Part shown: positions 27,288 through 36,235 of the stretch, piece after piece
Layout: each line of letters begins with the position of its first letter
Numbering within the stretch: the stretch's first letter is position 1
DNA from: Citrobacter amalonaticus
GTDB taxonomy: Bacteria > Pseudomonadota > Gammaproteobacteria > Enterobacterales > Enterobacteriaceae
Direction of reading: 5' to 3'
NCBI RefSeq assembly: GCF_002918555.1
Contig: NZ_PQMB01000006.1
Location: 62,001-126,000, forward strand
DNA length: 64,000 nt
Notes under the pieces: generated by a model
The model's input: the letters and a program-made list of their open reading frames with translations, nothing else
Database searches by the model: none
What the model was told of the DNA's origin: nothing
Program-made: the position numbers and the translations under genes

Positions 27288-28829
27288 ATGCGTCTGAATG
27301 TGTTTTGTGAGGACCGAATTGGTCTGACCCGCGAATTACTCGATCTGCTTGTTTTACGTAGCATTGATTTGCGTGGTATTGAGATAGACCCCATCGGGCG
27401 AATTTACCTTAATTTTGCCGAAATAGCGTTCGATACCTTCAGCAGCCTGATGGCGGAAATTCGCCGTATCGATGGCGTTACAGATGTCCGCACCGTGCCG
27501 TGGATGCCGTCTGAACGCGAGCACCTGGCGCTCAGCGCGCTGCTGGAAGCGTTACCGGAGCCGGTTCTCTCGCTGGATATGAAGAGCAAGATTGAGATGG
27601 CGAACCCGGCGAGCTGCCAGTTATTTGCGCAGGATCCGGAACGGATGCGTAGCCACACCGCCGCGCAATTGATTAATGGTTTTAACTTCCAGCGCTGGCT
27701 GGAGAGCAATCCGCAAACATCGCATAGCGAACATGTGGTGATTAACGGGCAAAACTTTCTGATGGAAATCACCCCGGTCTATCTTCAGGGGGAAAACGAC
27801 GAGCAGATGCTGACCGGCGCAGTGGTGATGCTGCGCTCCACCATTCGTATGGGACGCCAGTTGCAAAATCTGACCTCTCAGGATTTGAGCGCGTTCAGCC
27901 AGATCATTGCCGAAAGCAGCAAGATGAAACACGTGGTTGAGCAGGCGCGTAAGCTGGCGACCTTGAGTGCGCCATTGCTGATTATCGGCGATACCGGGAC
28001 AGGGAAAGATCTCTTTGCTCATGCCTGTCATCTGGCGAGCCCACGCGCGACGAAACCGTATCTGGCGCTGAACTGCGCTTCCATTCCGGAGGATGCGGTA
28101 GAGAGTGAGCTGTTCGGACATGCGCCGGAAGGTAAAAAAGGCTTTTTCGAACAGGCTAACGGTGGCTCGGTGCTGCTGGATGAAATTGGTGAGATGTCGC
28201 CACGGATGCAGACCAAGCTGCTGCGCTTCCTCAATGACGGCACCTTCCGTCGCGTCGGGGAAGATCATGAAGTTCACGTCGATGTGCGCGTGATCTGTGC
28301 GACCCAGAAAAACCTGGTGGAGCTGGTCCAAAAGGGGCTGTTCCGTGAGGATCTTTACTATCGTCTGAACGTACTGACGCTTAATTTGCCACCGCTGCGC
28401 GACTGTCCGCAGGACATCATGCCGTTGACCGAACTGTTCGTGGCGCGTTTTGCCGATGAGCAGGGGGTGCCACGGCCAAAACTGTCCGCCGACCTGAGTA
28501 CGGTGCTAACGCGCTACGGCTGGCCGGGGAACGTACGGCAGTTAAAAAATGCTATTTATCGGGCGCTGACCCAGCTGGAAGGGTATGAACTGCGTCCGCA
28601 GGACATTTTGCTGCCGGATTATGATGCGACGACGGTGACGCCAGGCGAAGATGCGATGGAAGGCTCGCTGGATGATATCACCAGCCGCTTTGAGCGCTCA
28701 GTGTTGAGCCAACTGTATCGTAGCTATCCCAGCACGCGTAAATTGGCTAAGCGTCTCGGCGTATCGCATACCGCGATTGCCAATAAGCTGCGTGAATATG
28801 GCCTGAGCCAGAAGAAGGGCGAAGAGTAA
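27288..28829 (+). CDS. tyrR: TyrR, aromatic amino acid regulator
   Basis: 513-residue regulator that represses or activates aromatic biosynthesis and transport genes with Tyr, Phe or Trp. Order: N-terminal ACT domain (MRLNVFCEDRIGLTRELLDLL, about 1-75), PAS-like domain (about 78-190), AAA+ domain from about 205 with GDTGTGKD and LLDEIGEMS, and a C-terminal helix-turn-helix (TRKLAKRLGVSHTAIANKL). As in TyrR generally, no GAFTGA loop is present (FGHAPEGKKG instead), so it works with sigma-70. The ATG at 27288 gives the E. coli N-terminus and is preferred over the upstream GTG at 27261. Confidence 0.96.
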   Translation: MRLNVFCEDRIGLTRELLDLLVLRSIDLRGIEIDPIGRIYLNFAEIAFDTFSSLMAEIRRIDGVTDVRTVPWMPSEREHLALSALLEALPEPVLSLDMKSKIEMANPASCQLFAQDPERMRSHTAAQLINGFNFQRWLESNPQTSHSEHVVINGQNFLMEITPVYLQGENDEQMLTGAVVMLRSTIRMGRQLQNLTSQDLSAFSQIIAESSKMKHVVEQARKLATLSAPLLIIGDTGTGKDLFAHACHLASPRATKPYLALNCASIPEDAVESELFGHAPEGKKGFFEQANGGSVLLDEIGEMSPRMQTKLLRFLNDGTFRRVGEDHEVHVDVRVICATQKNLVELVQKGLFREDLYYRLNVLTLNLPPLRDCPQDIMPLTELFVARFADEQGVPRPKLSADLSTVLTRYGWPGNVRQLKNAIYRALTQLEGYELRPQDILLPDYDATTVTPGEDAMEGSLDDITSRFERSVLSQLYRSYPSTRKLAKRLGVSHTAIANKLREYGLSQKKGEE

Positions 28830-28844
28830 CGTCACAGCTGTTTT

Positions 28845-28943
28845 GCCGGATGGTTCGCTTGCGACTTATCCGGCCTGCAAAGCGCCGTTTTTTCAGCAAA
28901 TTATGCGTTTTTTGTAGGCCCGATAAGCTTGCGCCATCGGGCA
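28845..28943. repeat. REP/BIME-like pair between tyrR and tpx
   Basis: Two palindromic units in opposite orientation. One runs 28845-28878 (GCCGGATGG...TTATCCGGCCTGC) and the other 28912-28943 (TGTAGGCCCGATAAGC...GCCATCGGGC). Both fit enterobacterial REP consensus ends and lie between convergent genes, as is usual. Confidence 0.85.
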
Positions 28944-28959
28944 CATCAGCAAGGGGCTA

Positions 28960-29466
28960 TTACGCTTTCAGCACGTCCAGCGCGGCAGTGTAGTCGGGTT
29001 CGTTGGTGATTTCGTTCACCAGCTGGCTGAAAATGACGTTGTCGTTTTCATCCAGAACGACAACGGCGCGCGCCGCCAGACCTTTCAGCGGACCTTCAGT
29101 GATTTCCACGCCGTAGTTTTTCAGGAATTCAGCGTTGCGCAGGGTGGACAACGTGATAACGTTGCTCAGGCCTTCTGCGCCGCAGAACCGGGACTGGGCG
29201 AACGGCAGGTCGGCAGAAACACACAGAACTACGGTGTTGTCGATTTCAGTCGCCAGTTGGTTAAACTTACGTACCGATGCCGCGCAAACGCCGGTATCGA
29301 TACTCGGAAAAATGTTCAGCACTTTACGTTTGCCTGCAAACTGGCTCAGCGCGACGTCAGACAGATCTTTAGCCACGAGGGTGAAAGGCTGCGCTTTGCT
29401 ACCTGCCTGCGGGATGGAGTTGGCGACTGCAACCGGGTTGCCCTGGAAATGAACGGTTTGTGACAT
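28960..29466 (-). CDS. tpx: Tpx, periplasm-associated thiol peroxidase
   Basis: 168-residue atypical 2-Cys peroxiredoxin reducing lipid and hydrogen peroxides with thioredoxin. The peroxidatic cysteine lies in PSIDTGVC (Cys61), the resolving Cys95 in SRFCGAEG, and a third cysteine is Cys82. Length and sequence follow E. coli Tpx. The start at 29466 ([12 protein letters not shown]) has AGGAAG upstream on the minus strand. Convergent with tyrR. Confidence 0.97.
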   Translation of the reverse strand: MSQTVHFQGNPVAVANSIPQAGSKAQPFTLVAKDLSDVALSQFAGKRKVLNIFPSIDTGVCAASVRKFNQLATEIDNTVVLCVSADLPFAQSRFCGAEGLSNVITLSTLRNAEFLKNYGVEITEGPLKGLAARAVVVLDENDNVIFSQLVNEITNEPDYTAALDVLKA

Positions 29467-29587
29467 GGTTATCTTCCTGTTTACATATAGTTAACGTTAT
29501 CGCTAGTTTATGCCAACAGCAGATAACACGGCAAACGCTATTTCCGCCCAGGGCACAAACGACCACGTTACGACATGAGGAAACAAG

Positions 29588-30553
29588 ATGAGATCTGTGA
29601 AGGTATACGAGGAAGCCTGGCCGTTGCACACGCCGTTCGTTATAGCCAGAGGAAGCCGCAGTGAAGCGCAGGTCGTGGTGGTTGAGCTGGAGGAAAATGG
29701 GGTGAAGGGGGTCGGCGAGTGTACGCCTTACCCGCGCTATGGTGAAAGCGATGCCTCGGTACTGGCGCAGATTATGAGTATTGAATCCCAGCTGGCGCGG
29801 GGCCTGAGTCGGGAAGAATTACAAAAGTTGTTGCCTGCAGGGGCTGCGCGGAATGCTGTTGATTGCGCTCTGTGGGATTTGAGCGCCCGTCAGGGGCAAC
29901 AAACCCTGGCAGAATATGTTGGCGTAACACTGGACGAGGTGGTGACCACCGCGCAAACCGTCGTTATTGGCGCTCCGGAGCAGATGGCGGCCAGCGCGGC
30001 AGCGCTATGGGAAAATGGAGCAACGTTGCTGAAGGTGAAGCTGGATGACAGGCTGATCAGCGAACGTATGGTGGCGATCCGCTCCGCAGTGCCGCAAGCA
30101 ACGATCGTTGTGGATGCCAATGAATCCTGGCATTCGGAAGGGCTGGCAGCGCGCTGCCAGCTGCTGGCGGATCTGGGGGTTGCTATGCTGGAGCAACCGC
30201 TGCCCGCGCATGATGACGCGGCGCTGGAAAATTTTATCCATCCGCTGCCCATTTGCGCTGACGAAAGCTGTCATACGCGGGGGAGTCTGAAGGCGCTGCA
30301 TGGGCGTTATGAGATGATTAATATCAAACTTGATAAGACCGGTGGCCTGACGGAAGCGCTGGCACTGGCGACCGACGCCAGGGCGCAAGGTTTCCAGCTG
30401 ATGCTGGGCTGCATGCTTTGTACTTCAAGAGCCATCGGCGCGGCGCTGCCGCTCACGCCGCAGGTCAGCTTTGCCGATCTTGACGGACCCACCTGGCTTG
30501 CTGTGGACGTCGAACCGGCGCTGCACTTTACGACCGGCCAGCTCCATCTTTAG
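29588..30553 (+). CDS. ycjG: YcjG, L-Ala-D/L-Glu epimerase
   Basis: Enolase-superfamily (muconate lactonising subgroup) enzyme that epimerises L-Ala-D-Glu from murein to L-Ala-L-Glu for recycling. The catalytic pair and metal ligands are in place: Lys151 in LLKVKLD, Asp176 (VVDANES), Glu202 (MLEQPLP), Asp225 (CADES) and Lys247 (NIKLDK). 321 residues as in E. coli. GAGGAAACAAG precedes the ATG. The 3' end overlaps mpaA, on the other strand, by 26 bases. Confidence 0.96.
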   Translation: MRSVKVYEEAWPLHTPFVIARGSRSEAQVVVVELEENGVKGVGECTPYPRYGESDASVLAQIMSIESQLARGLSREELQKLLPAGAARNAVDCALWDLSARQGQQTLAEYVGVTLDEVVTTAQTVVIGAPEQMAASAAALWENGATLLKVKLDDRLISERMVAIRSAVPQATIVVDANESWHSEGLAARCQLLADLGVAMLEQPLPAHDDAALENFIHPLPICADESCHTRGSLKALHGRYEMINIKLDKTGGLTEALALATDARAQGFQLMLGCMLCTSRAIGAALPLTPQVSFADLDGPTWLAVDVEPALHFTTGQLHL

Positions 30554-31256
30554 GCTGCCAGCGCAGGAGATTCGACATTGCCAGCAGATATTTTTCACTG
30601 GCTTCGTCGGAGGAGACGGGGGGAAACTCGGCGGTGATGCAGTGCAAATTAAGATCCGCACACCAGCTACCAAACGAGCCGGGCGTTTCATAACCGACGC
30701 TGGTGACCAGCGGAAGCGCAAACGCCTGCGCCAGCCACGAACCCAACTCGCTGCGTCGGGGATCTTCAATGCAAGCCAGCGGATCGTGAAATGAGACGAT
30801 CCACTCCGGGTGAATACGGTGTATCAACTGGCACAATGCCTGGGTTTCGGGTTCCGACGCGGAATGCTCGCCGGTCAGTAATACCACGTCGCGCTCCGGC
30901 GTCGCGCTGTTCCAACGATAGACGGTCTCACCCGCCTTCCAGTTTGCTGCCGGAAAATTACGGTTGAGATCAACGCCATTGGCGTTGGCCCGTAGCCCCA
31001 GCTGGCTACCGTCGGGATTGACCGACAGGATCACATGATGACGGCGTAAGGTGGGGGTCAGCGTCCTTAGCGCGCAGGAAAGGGTGACTACCGATGAATT
31101 TTCATCGCCATGGGTTCCGGCGATAATCAAACCGCTATCGCGATCGGCTGCGGGCGCCGGAAACCAGATCAGCGGCGCTCCCAATAATGAACGTCCATAG
31201 TGCTCGGTTCCCGGTGGAAATGCGCCGCGCTCGGCACGGGGGCGGGTAACGGTCAT
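30528..31256 (-). CDS. mpaA: MpaA, murein peptide amidase A
   Basis: 242-residue cytoplasmic zinc carboxypeptidase (M14 family) that cleaves the gamma-D-Glu-diaminopimelate bond of recycled murein tripeptide. Zinc ligands are visible as His49 and Glu52 (GTHGDEN) and His157 (VSFHDPL); the likely catalytic Glu is in CITAEFPP (Glu210). Together with ycjG and mppA it forms a murein-peptide recycling cluster. Confidence 0.95.
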   Translation of the reverse strand: MTVTRPRAERGAFPPGTEHYGRSLLGAPLIWFPAPAADRDSGLIIAGTHGDENSSVVTLSCALRTLTPTLRRHHVILSVNPDGSQLGLRANANGVDLNRNFPAANWKAGETVYRWNSATPERDVVLLTGEHSASEPETQALCQLIHRIHPEWIVSFHDPLACIEDPRRSELGSWLAQAFALPLVTSVGYETPGSFGSWCADLNLHCITAEFPPVSSDEASEKYLLAMSNLLRWQPKDGAGRS

Positions 31257-31440
31257 AATCGTCTCTGAATGCAGTCGTTATTATTCGCAGTGTTGTGCAA
31301 ATTTGCTGGATAATCAAATCGTTTTCAACGGCTTCGTTTTTCAGGGGTAATATCAATTTTCTGCAGGAAGTTATTTGCATTTCTTCAAGGCGAAACAAAT
31401 AATTACGCCATCACTTAATATGCCGGATCGAGGGTACCTA

Positions 31441-33054
31441 ATGAAGCACTCTGTTTCAGTCACCTGTTGTGCGCTGTTGGTTAGCAGCATTTCTTTATCT
31501 TATGCTGCGGATGTTCCCAGCGGAACGGTGCTGGCAGAGAAGCAGGAACTGGTTCGTCACATTAAGGATGAACCTGCTTCGCTCGATCCGGCAAAGGCCG
31601 TTGGCCTTCCTGAGATTCAGGTTATCCGCGATCTGTTTGAAGGGCTGGTTAACCAGAACGACAAAGGTGAAATTATTCCTGGTGTCGCCACCCGCTGGAA
31701 AAGTAACGATAACCGGATCTGGACGTTTACCCTGCGCGATAAAGCACGCTGGGCTGATGGCTCGCCGGTAACGGCACAGGATTTTGTCTACAGCTGGCAG
31801 CGTCTGGTGGATCCGAAGACCCTTTCACCATTTGCCTGGTTTGCTGCGCTGGCGGGAATTCACAATGCGCAGGCGATTATTGATGGCAAAACGACGCCGG
31901 ATACGCTGGGGGTTACCGCCGTAGATGCGCGCACCCTGAGAGTTCAACTGGATAAGCCGCTTCCGTGGTTTGCTAATCTCACCGCTAACTTTGCTTTCTA
32001 TCCGGTTCAGAAAGCGAACGTTGAGAGTGGCAAAGAGTGGACCAGACCGGGGAATCTGATCGGTAACGGCGCGTATGTGCTGCAAGAGCGCGTCGTTAAC
32101 GAAAAGCTGGTGGTGGTTCCGAATACCCATTACTGGGATAACGGTAAAACCGTGCTGCAAAAAGTGACTTTCCTGCCTGTTAATCAGGAGACAGCGGCGA
32201 CCAAACGCTATCTGGCGGGGGACATTGATATCACAGAATCTTTCCCGAAAAATATGTACCAGAAGCTGCTGAAGGATATTCCTGGTCAGGTCTATACGCC
32301 GCTTCAGTTAGGTACCTATTACTACGCCTTTAATACGCAAAAAGGGCCGACGGCAGATTCCCGCGTGCGTCTGGCGCTGAGTATGACCATTGACCGTCGT
32401 ATCATGGCAGAGAAAGTGCTCGGCACCGGGGAAAAACCGGCGTGGCGCTTTACGCCGGATGTGACCGCCGGATTTACCCCAGATCCATCGCCATTTGAGC
32501 AGATGAGTCAGGAGGAGCTTAATGCGCAGGCCAAAACGCTCCTGCGCGCCGCAGGCTACGGCCCGCAAAAACCGCTCAAGCTGACGCTTCTGTACAACAC
32601 GTCTGAAAACCACCAGAAAATCGCTATCGCGGTGGCATCCATGTGGAAGAAAAATTTGGGTGTGGATGTGAAACTGCAAAATCAGGAATGGAAAACCTAT
32701 ATCGACAGCCGCAACACCGGAAATTTTGATGTTATTCGCGCGTCGTGGATTGGGGATTACAACGAGCCGTCAACCTTTTTGTCTCTGTTAACTTCAACGC
32801 ATTCCGGCAATATTTCTCGCTTTAATAATCCGGCTTATGACAAGGTGCTGACGCAGGCGACAATGGAGAATACCGAAAAAGCGCGCAATGCTGATTACAA
32901 CGCTGCCGAAAAGATCCTGATGGAGCAGGCACCTGTTGCGCCAATCTATCAGTACACCAATGGCCGCTTGATCAAACCGTGGCTGAAGGGCTATCCGATC
33001 GGCAATCCGGAAGATGTGGCGTACAGCCGGACGATGTATCTGTTGAAGCACTGA
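31441..33054 (+). CDS. mppA: MppA, periplasmic murein tripeptide-binding protein
   Basis: 537-residue solute-binding protein of family 5, an OppA paralogue. It binds L-Ala-gamma-D-Glu-diaminopimelate and delivers it to the Opp permease. A signal peptide ends near SLSYA (residue 22), then LVRHIKDEPASLDPAKAVGLPE opens the SBP_bac_5 fold. The ATG at 31441 is used because it starts directly at the signal peptide, as in E. coli; an in-frame start 66 bases upstream would add a charged extension. Divergent from mpaA. Confidence 0.95.
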   Translation: MKHSVSVTCCALLVSSISLSYAADVPSGTVLAEKQELVRHIKDEPASLDPAKAVGLPEIQVIRDLFEGLVNQNDKGEIIPGVATRWKSNDNRIWTFTLRDKARWADGSPVTAQDFVYSWQRLVDPKTLSPFAWFAALAGIHNAQAIIDGKTTPDTLGVTAVDARTLRVQLDKPLPWFANLTANFAFYPVQKANVESGKEWTRPGNLIGNGAYVLQERVVNEKLVVVPNTHYWDNGKTVLQKVTFLPVNQETAATKRYLAGDIDITESFPKNMYQKLLKDIPGQVYTPLQLGTYYYAFNTQKGPTADSRVRLALSMTIDRRIMAEKVLGTGEKPAWRFTPDVTAGFTPDPSPFEQMSQEELNAQAKTLLRAAGYGPQKPLKLTLLYNTSENHQKIAIAVASMWKKNLGVDVKLQNQEWKTYIDSRNTGNFDVIRASWIGDYNEPSTFLSLLTSTHSGNISRFNNPAYDKVLTQATMENTEKARNADYNAAEKILMEQAPVAPIYQYTNGRLIKPWLKGYPIGNPEDVAYSRTMYLLKH

Positions 33055-33072
33055 TAAGCCGCCGGCGCTCCT

Positions 33073-33097
33073 GACGTGGGGTAGCAAAACCTCACGT
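33073..33097. terminator. Hairpin after mppA
   Basis: ACGTGGGGT / AACCTCACGT arms pair over about 9 positions with one mismatch and a short loop, 19 bases after the mppA stop. No U-tract is seen. Confidence 0.4.
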
Positions 33098-33257
33098 TAT
33101 CGCTTCCTGGTGTGGGCGAATGACCTTCGCAGCCGTTCGCCGTTTTGCCTGTCCTTTCTGGTGTCTGAGATGGCACAACGATTACCGATTCTACATTGTT
33201 CATCCGTCACGTCATGCGCATGTGTCGCTTCTGGCGGACAGCTGGGGTATCAGCCGT

Positions 33258-34028
33258 TTATACCGCGTAGATGCGAATATCATGCTCGCGGAAAGCCTCG
33301 CAATACTCTTTGCTGATATTGTCTTCTACCACGATAACGTCAATCTCACTGCTTTCGGCTACGACATAGCGGGCGACGGCGGGAATTTTATCCGCCGTGA
33401 GTGCGACGATAGTTTCATTGCACTGTTTGATTACCGCCCTTTTGAATTCACAATCGTTATAGTCGAATCCCGTCAGACCGGATTCGGGCGCCATCGCACA
33501 CCCTCCCATAAATCCCTGATCGAAGAGGATCCCCTGGAGCTGGCTAATGGCCGATAAGCCAACGCAACCGCCTGAGGAGCGCTGGAGCTGTCCACCAAGC
33601 ACAATAACGTCATAGAGCGGCTTTTTAAGCAGAACCGCGGCGATTTCCGGTGAGTTAGTCACCACCGTCAGCGACAGCTCCGCAGGCAGCGCCTCTGCCA
33701 TTGCCAGATTCGTTGTTCCGGTATCAATAAAAATGCAGCTACCTGACTTAACCAGGCGTGCGCATTTTTGCGCGATGCTGCTCTTTTTATCCGCTTTTGT
33801 CCCTTTTCGTACAGTATAGTCCCCGGCTTCGGGCAGAATGATGACTGCGCCACCGTACACCTTTTTACAGATCCCCTCTTTACTCAACTCATGTAAATCA
33901 CGGCGAATAGTGTGTTCTGAAACGTTCAGACGACTGGCCAATTCGGCGCAGATAACGCGCCCATTTTCCTGAAGGATCTGGCGAATGATCGCTTGTCGCT
34001 GTTCCGGAAAAGCTGCATAATCGAGCAT
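33258..34028 (-). CDS. DeoR-family transcriptional regulator
   Basis: 256-residue regulator. The N-terminal DeoR helix-turn-helix reads FPEQRQAIIRQILQENGRVI, then SRLNVSEHTIRRDLHELSKEG. A sugar-phosphate sensor domain follows, with FIDTGTTNLAMAEAL, VVTNSPEIAAVL and VIVLGGQLQRSSGG. The ATG at 34028 follows AGGAACTACA; the longer frame to 34169 has no family similarity. It faces away from the VOC gene at 34139, so it probably controls the 110-bp shared promoter region and perhaps the cupin/ADH pair downstream. The effector is likely a phosphorylated sugar, by family analogy. Confidence 0.85.
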   Translation of the reverse strand: MLDYAAFPEQRQAIIRQILQENGRVICAELASRLNVSEHTIRRDLHELSKEGICKKVYGGAVIILPEAGDYTVRKGTKADKKSSIAQKCARLVKSGSCIFIDTGTTNLAMAEALPAELSLTVVTNSPEIAAVLLKKPLYDVIVLGGQLQRSSGGCVGLSAISQLQGILFDQGFMGGCAMAPESGLTGFDYNDCEFKRAVIKQCNETIVALTADKIPAVARYVVAESSEIDVIVVEDNISKEYCEAFREHDIRIYAV

Positions 34029-34138
34029 TGTAGTTCCTGAATTAACAAACACTGAGCAATAAAAAGCATGATCGTGCATGACGGCGGTCCCTGTCAACGT
34101 CCTGATACCGGGAAGCGTAAAACATAAAGAGGTTGAAG

Positions 34139-34522
34139 ATGAAGATTGCCCACATTGCCCTGTGGACACAGGATCTGGAAACGCAGGCGCGCTTCTGGCT
34201 TGATTTCTTTGATGCAGAAATCAATGAGAAATATTGCAGCAAGACTAATCCCGGATTTGAATCTTACTTTGTCCGGATAGGGGAGGAGATTGCTATTGAA
34301 CTGATGAGCAAGCCCGGCCTTGTCCGGCAGAGCGCAGATAATAATACGACCGGCTGGGTGCATCTGGCGCTCTGCGTTGGCAGCAGAGCAAACGTGGATT
34401 TGCTGGCTCAGCGTGCTCAGGAGCAGGGAATTCTGGTCGGTGCGCCGCGTACCACCGGAGACGGTTATTATGAGGCCGTGATAAAAGATCCCGATGGCAA
34501 TCTGATTGAGATTGTGGGATAA
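34139..34522 (+). CDS. VOC (glyoxalase-fold) metalloprotein
   Basis: 127-residue single VOC unit pair (beta-alpha-beta-beta-beta twice). It starts KIAHIALWTQDLETQARFW and ends KDPDGNLIEIVG. Putative metal ligands sit at His5, Glu54, His75 and Glu124, the glyoxalase pattern. Substrate unknown; lactoylglutathione lyase-like or a small epimerase are both possible. AAAGAGG precedes the ATG at 34139. Divergent from the DeoR regulator, followed by a hairpin. Confidence 0.8.
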   Translation: MKIAHIALWTQDLETQARFWLDFFDAEINEKYCSKTNPGFESYFVRIGEEIAIELMSKPGLVRQSADNNTTGWVHLALCVGSRANVDLLAQRAQEQGILVGAPRTTGDGYYEAVIKDPDGNLIEIVG

Positions 34523-34531
34523 GCGCAGGCA

Positions 34532-34562
34532 AAGCCCCGGCGATGCAATGCCGTCTGGGGCG
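34532..34562 (+). terminator. Hairpin after the VOC gene
   Basis: GCCCCGGCG / GCC..GGGGC arms around ATGCAAT form a stem interrupted by one small bulge just after the stop codon. A weak T-rich stretch follows (CTATTTTAC). Confidence 0.45.
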
Positions 34563-34695
34563 AGCACTATTTTACAATCACGGTTTCCACACTTTTATGA
34601 ATCTCCCTCATAACTCCGTTTTCATTTTGCCCTCTAATCAGGCAAATTCTGACTCACTATACTGTCACTGGCTAACTAATTACCTGGTGTGAGCA

Positions 34696-35100
34696 ATGAG
34701 TGAATTTGATGGTAACAGTGTCTTCCCACGGGGAGAGAAAAACGAAGCGTATGCCAAATATTTTACCGGTACCAGTTATCTGACGATGCTCTCCATGCAG
34801 GGTGTGGTTATCGGCAATGTGGCATTTGAGCCAGGCTGTCGGAACTTCTGGCATGTTCATCATAAAGGCGGGCAGATTCTGCTGGTGACTGGCGGAAGAG
34901 GTTGGTATCAGGAGTGGAATCAGCCTGCGCGTGAACTCAAAACCGGGGATGTCGTGCATATTTCCCCTGGCACGAAACACTGGCATGGCGCCGCACATGA
35001 TAGCTGGTTATCCCATATTGCGGTCGAGATCCCTGCAAAAGACGCATCAAACGAGTGGCTGGAGCCCGTTTCTGACGATGACTATCGTTTGCTCCCTTGA
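34696..35100 (+). CDS. Small single-domain cupin protein
   Basis: 134-residue cupin. Metal-site residues are visible: His53, His55 and Gln60 in FWHVHHKGGQIL, and His95/His97 in PGTKHWHGAA. The glycine-rich turn GDVVHISPGTKHWH is the second cupin motif. Such proteins often sit beside oxidoreductases. Here the zinc alcohol dehydrogenase follows after 47 bases. Its reaction is unknown. GTGAGCA precedes the ATG. The 170-bp upstream gap probably carries the pair's promoter. Confidence 0.85.
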   Translation: MSEFDGNSVFPRGEKNEAYAKYFTGTSYLTMLSMQGVVIGNVAFEPGCRNFWHVHHKGGQILLVTGGRGWYQEWNQPARELKTGDVVHISPGTKHWHGAAHDSWLSHIAVEIPAKDASNEWLEPVSDDDYRLLP

Positions 35101-35147
35101 GCTATGCTGATTGACATCGTGCAGACATGATCCCTGAGGAGGGTTGA

Positions 35148-36200
35148 ATGGCTATGAATGTGAAAGGTTACGCCGCGCTGGCGGTAAAAGAGCCGCTGGT
35201 TCCACACAGTTTTGTCCGCCGCGATCCGCGGGAAGATGATGTGGTTATTGATATTTTATTCAGTGGCGTTTGCCATTCGGATATTCACAACGCTTTTAAT
35301 GACTGGGGCGGCGCAACTTACCCCATGGTGCCCGGTCACGAAATTATCGGTCGCGTGGCGTATGTCGGGAAATCAGTTTCAAAGTTCAGCGTCGGCGATC
35401 GGGTCGGCGTGGGTTGCATGGTTGACTCCTGCCAGCACTGCAGCGCGTGTGAACAGGGGCTTGAACAATATTGTGAAGAAGGGAGCACCCTGACTTACAA
35501 CGATATCGATCGTCATGACGGCTTACCGACCTACGGCGGCTACTCTGACAGGATTGTGGTCACGGAAAAGTTTGTCGTGAAGGTGCCGGAAACTATGGAT
35601 TTACGCGGCGCCGCACCGCTTTTATGTGCCGGAATTACCACCTGGTCTCCGCTTCGCCACTGGAAGGTTGGCGAGGGCAGCAAAGTTGCTGTTGTCGGAC
35701 TCGGTGGTCTGGGACATATGGCGATCAAGCTTGCAAAAGCGCTGGGGGCAGAAGTTACGCTGTTCACGCGCTCTCCGGGCAAAGAAGCCGATGCCAGACG
35801 TCTGGGGGTCGGTCATGTCGTGCTTTCAACAGATGACGCTCAGATGAAAGCAGCCGCGAATCAATTCGATCTGATTATCGATACGGTGCCTTACGTTCAT
35901 GACCTGAACCCGTATATCCCTACGCTGGCGCTGAGCGGCACGCTGGTGCTGGTAGGTTATCTGGGAAGTCTGGATCCTTTCCTGAACAGTACGCCGCTGA
36001 TTTTAGGCCGCAAATCGGTTGCGGGATCGGTGATTGGCGGTATTGCTGAAACCCAGGAAATGATGGACTTCTGCGGCAAGCATGGCATTACGGCCGATGT
36101 TGAGGTGATCAATATTCAGGAGATCAACACCGCCTGGAAACGGATGCTAAAAAGCGACGTGAAATATCGCTTTGTTATTGATATTGCCTCGCTGAAATAA
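35148..36200 (+). CDS. YahK-like zinc NAD(P)-dependent alcohol dehydrogenase
   Basis: 350-residue medium-chain dehydrogenase of the cinnamyl-alcohol/YahK group, likely reducing aldehydes with NADPH. Catalytic zinc ligands: Cys42 and His64 (GVCHSD, GHE) with Cys160. Structural zinc cysteines: 95, 98, 101 and 109. Nucleotide motif GLGGLGH lies at about 184-190. GAGGAGGG precedes ATG 35148 (a second ATG is two codons in). It pairs with the cupin gene. The hairpin at 36208-36231 closes the unit. Confidence 0.9.
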   Translation: MAMNVKGYAALAVKEPLVPHSFVRRDPREDDVVIDILFSGVCHSDIHNAFNDWGGATYPMVPGHEIIGRVAYVGKSVSKFSVGDRVGVGCMVDSCQHCSACEQGLEQYCEEGSTLTYNDIDRHDGLPTYGGYSDRIVVTEKFVVKVPETMDLRGAAPLLCAGITTWSPLRHWKVGEGSKVAVVGLGGLGHMAIKLAKALGAEVTLFTRSPGKEADARRLGVGHVVLSTDDAQMKAAANQFDLIIDTVPYVHDLNPYIPTLALSGTLVLVGYLGSLDPFLNSTPLILGRKSVAGSVIGGIAETQEMMDFCGKHGITADVEVINIQEINTAWKRMLKSDVKYRFVIDIASLK

Positions 36201-36207
36201 CGTTGAA

Positions 36208-36231
36208 GAAGACGCGGAGTACCGCGTCTTC
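36208..36231. terminator. Shared hairpin between the alcohol dehydrogenase and ynaI
   Basis: A perfect 10-bp stem GAAGACGCGG / CCGCGTCTTC with 4-base loop AGTA lies between convergent gene ends. Confidence 0.7.
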
Positions 36232-36235
36232 CGCT

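Noticed and set aside
33120-33557. A 145-codon frame running into the antisense of the DeoR regulator
   Set aside because: No ribosome site and no family resemblance. The opposite strand has a complete DeoR protein.
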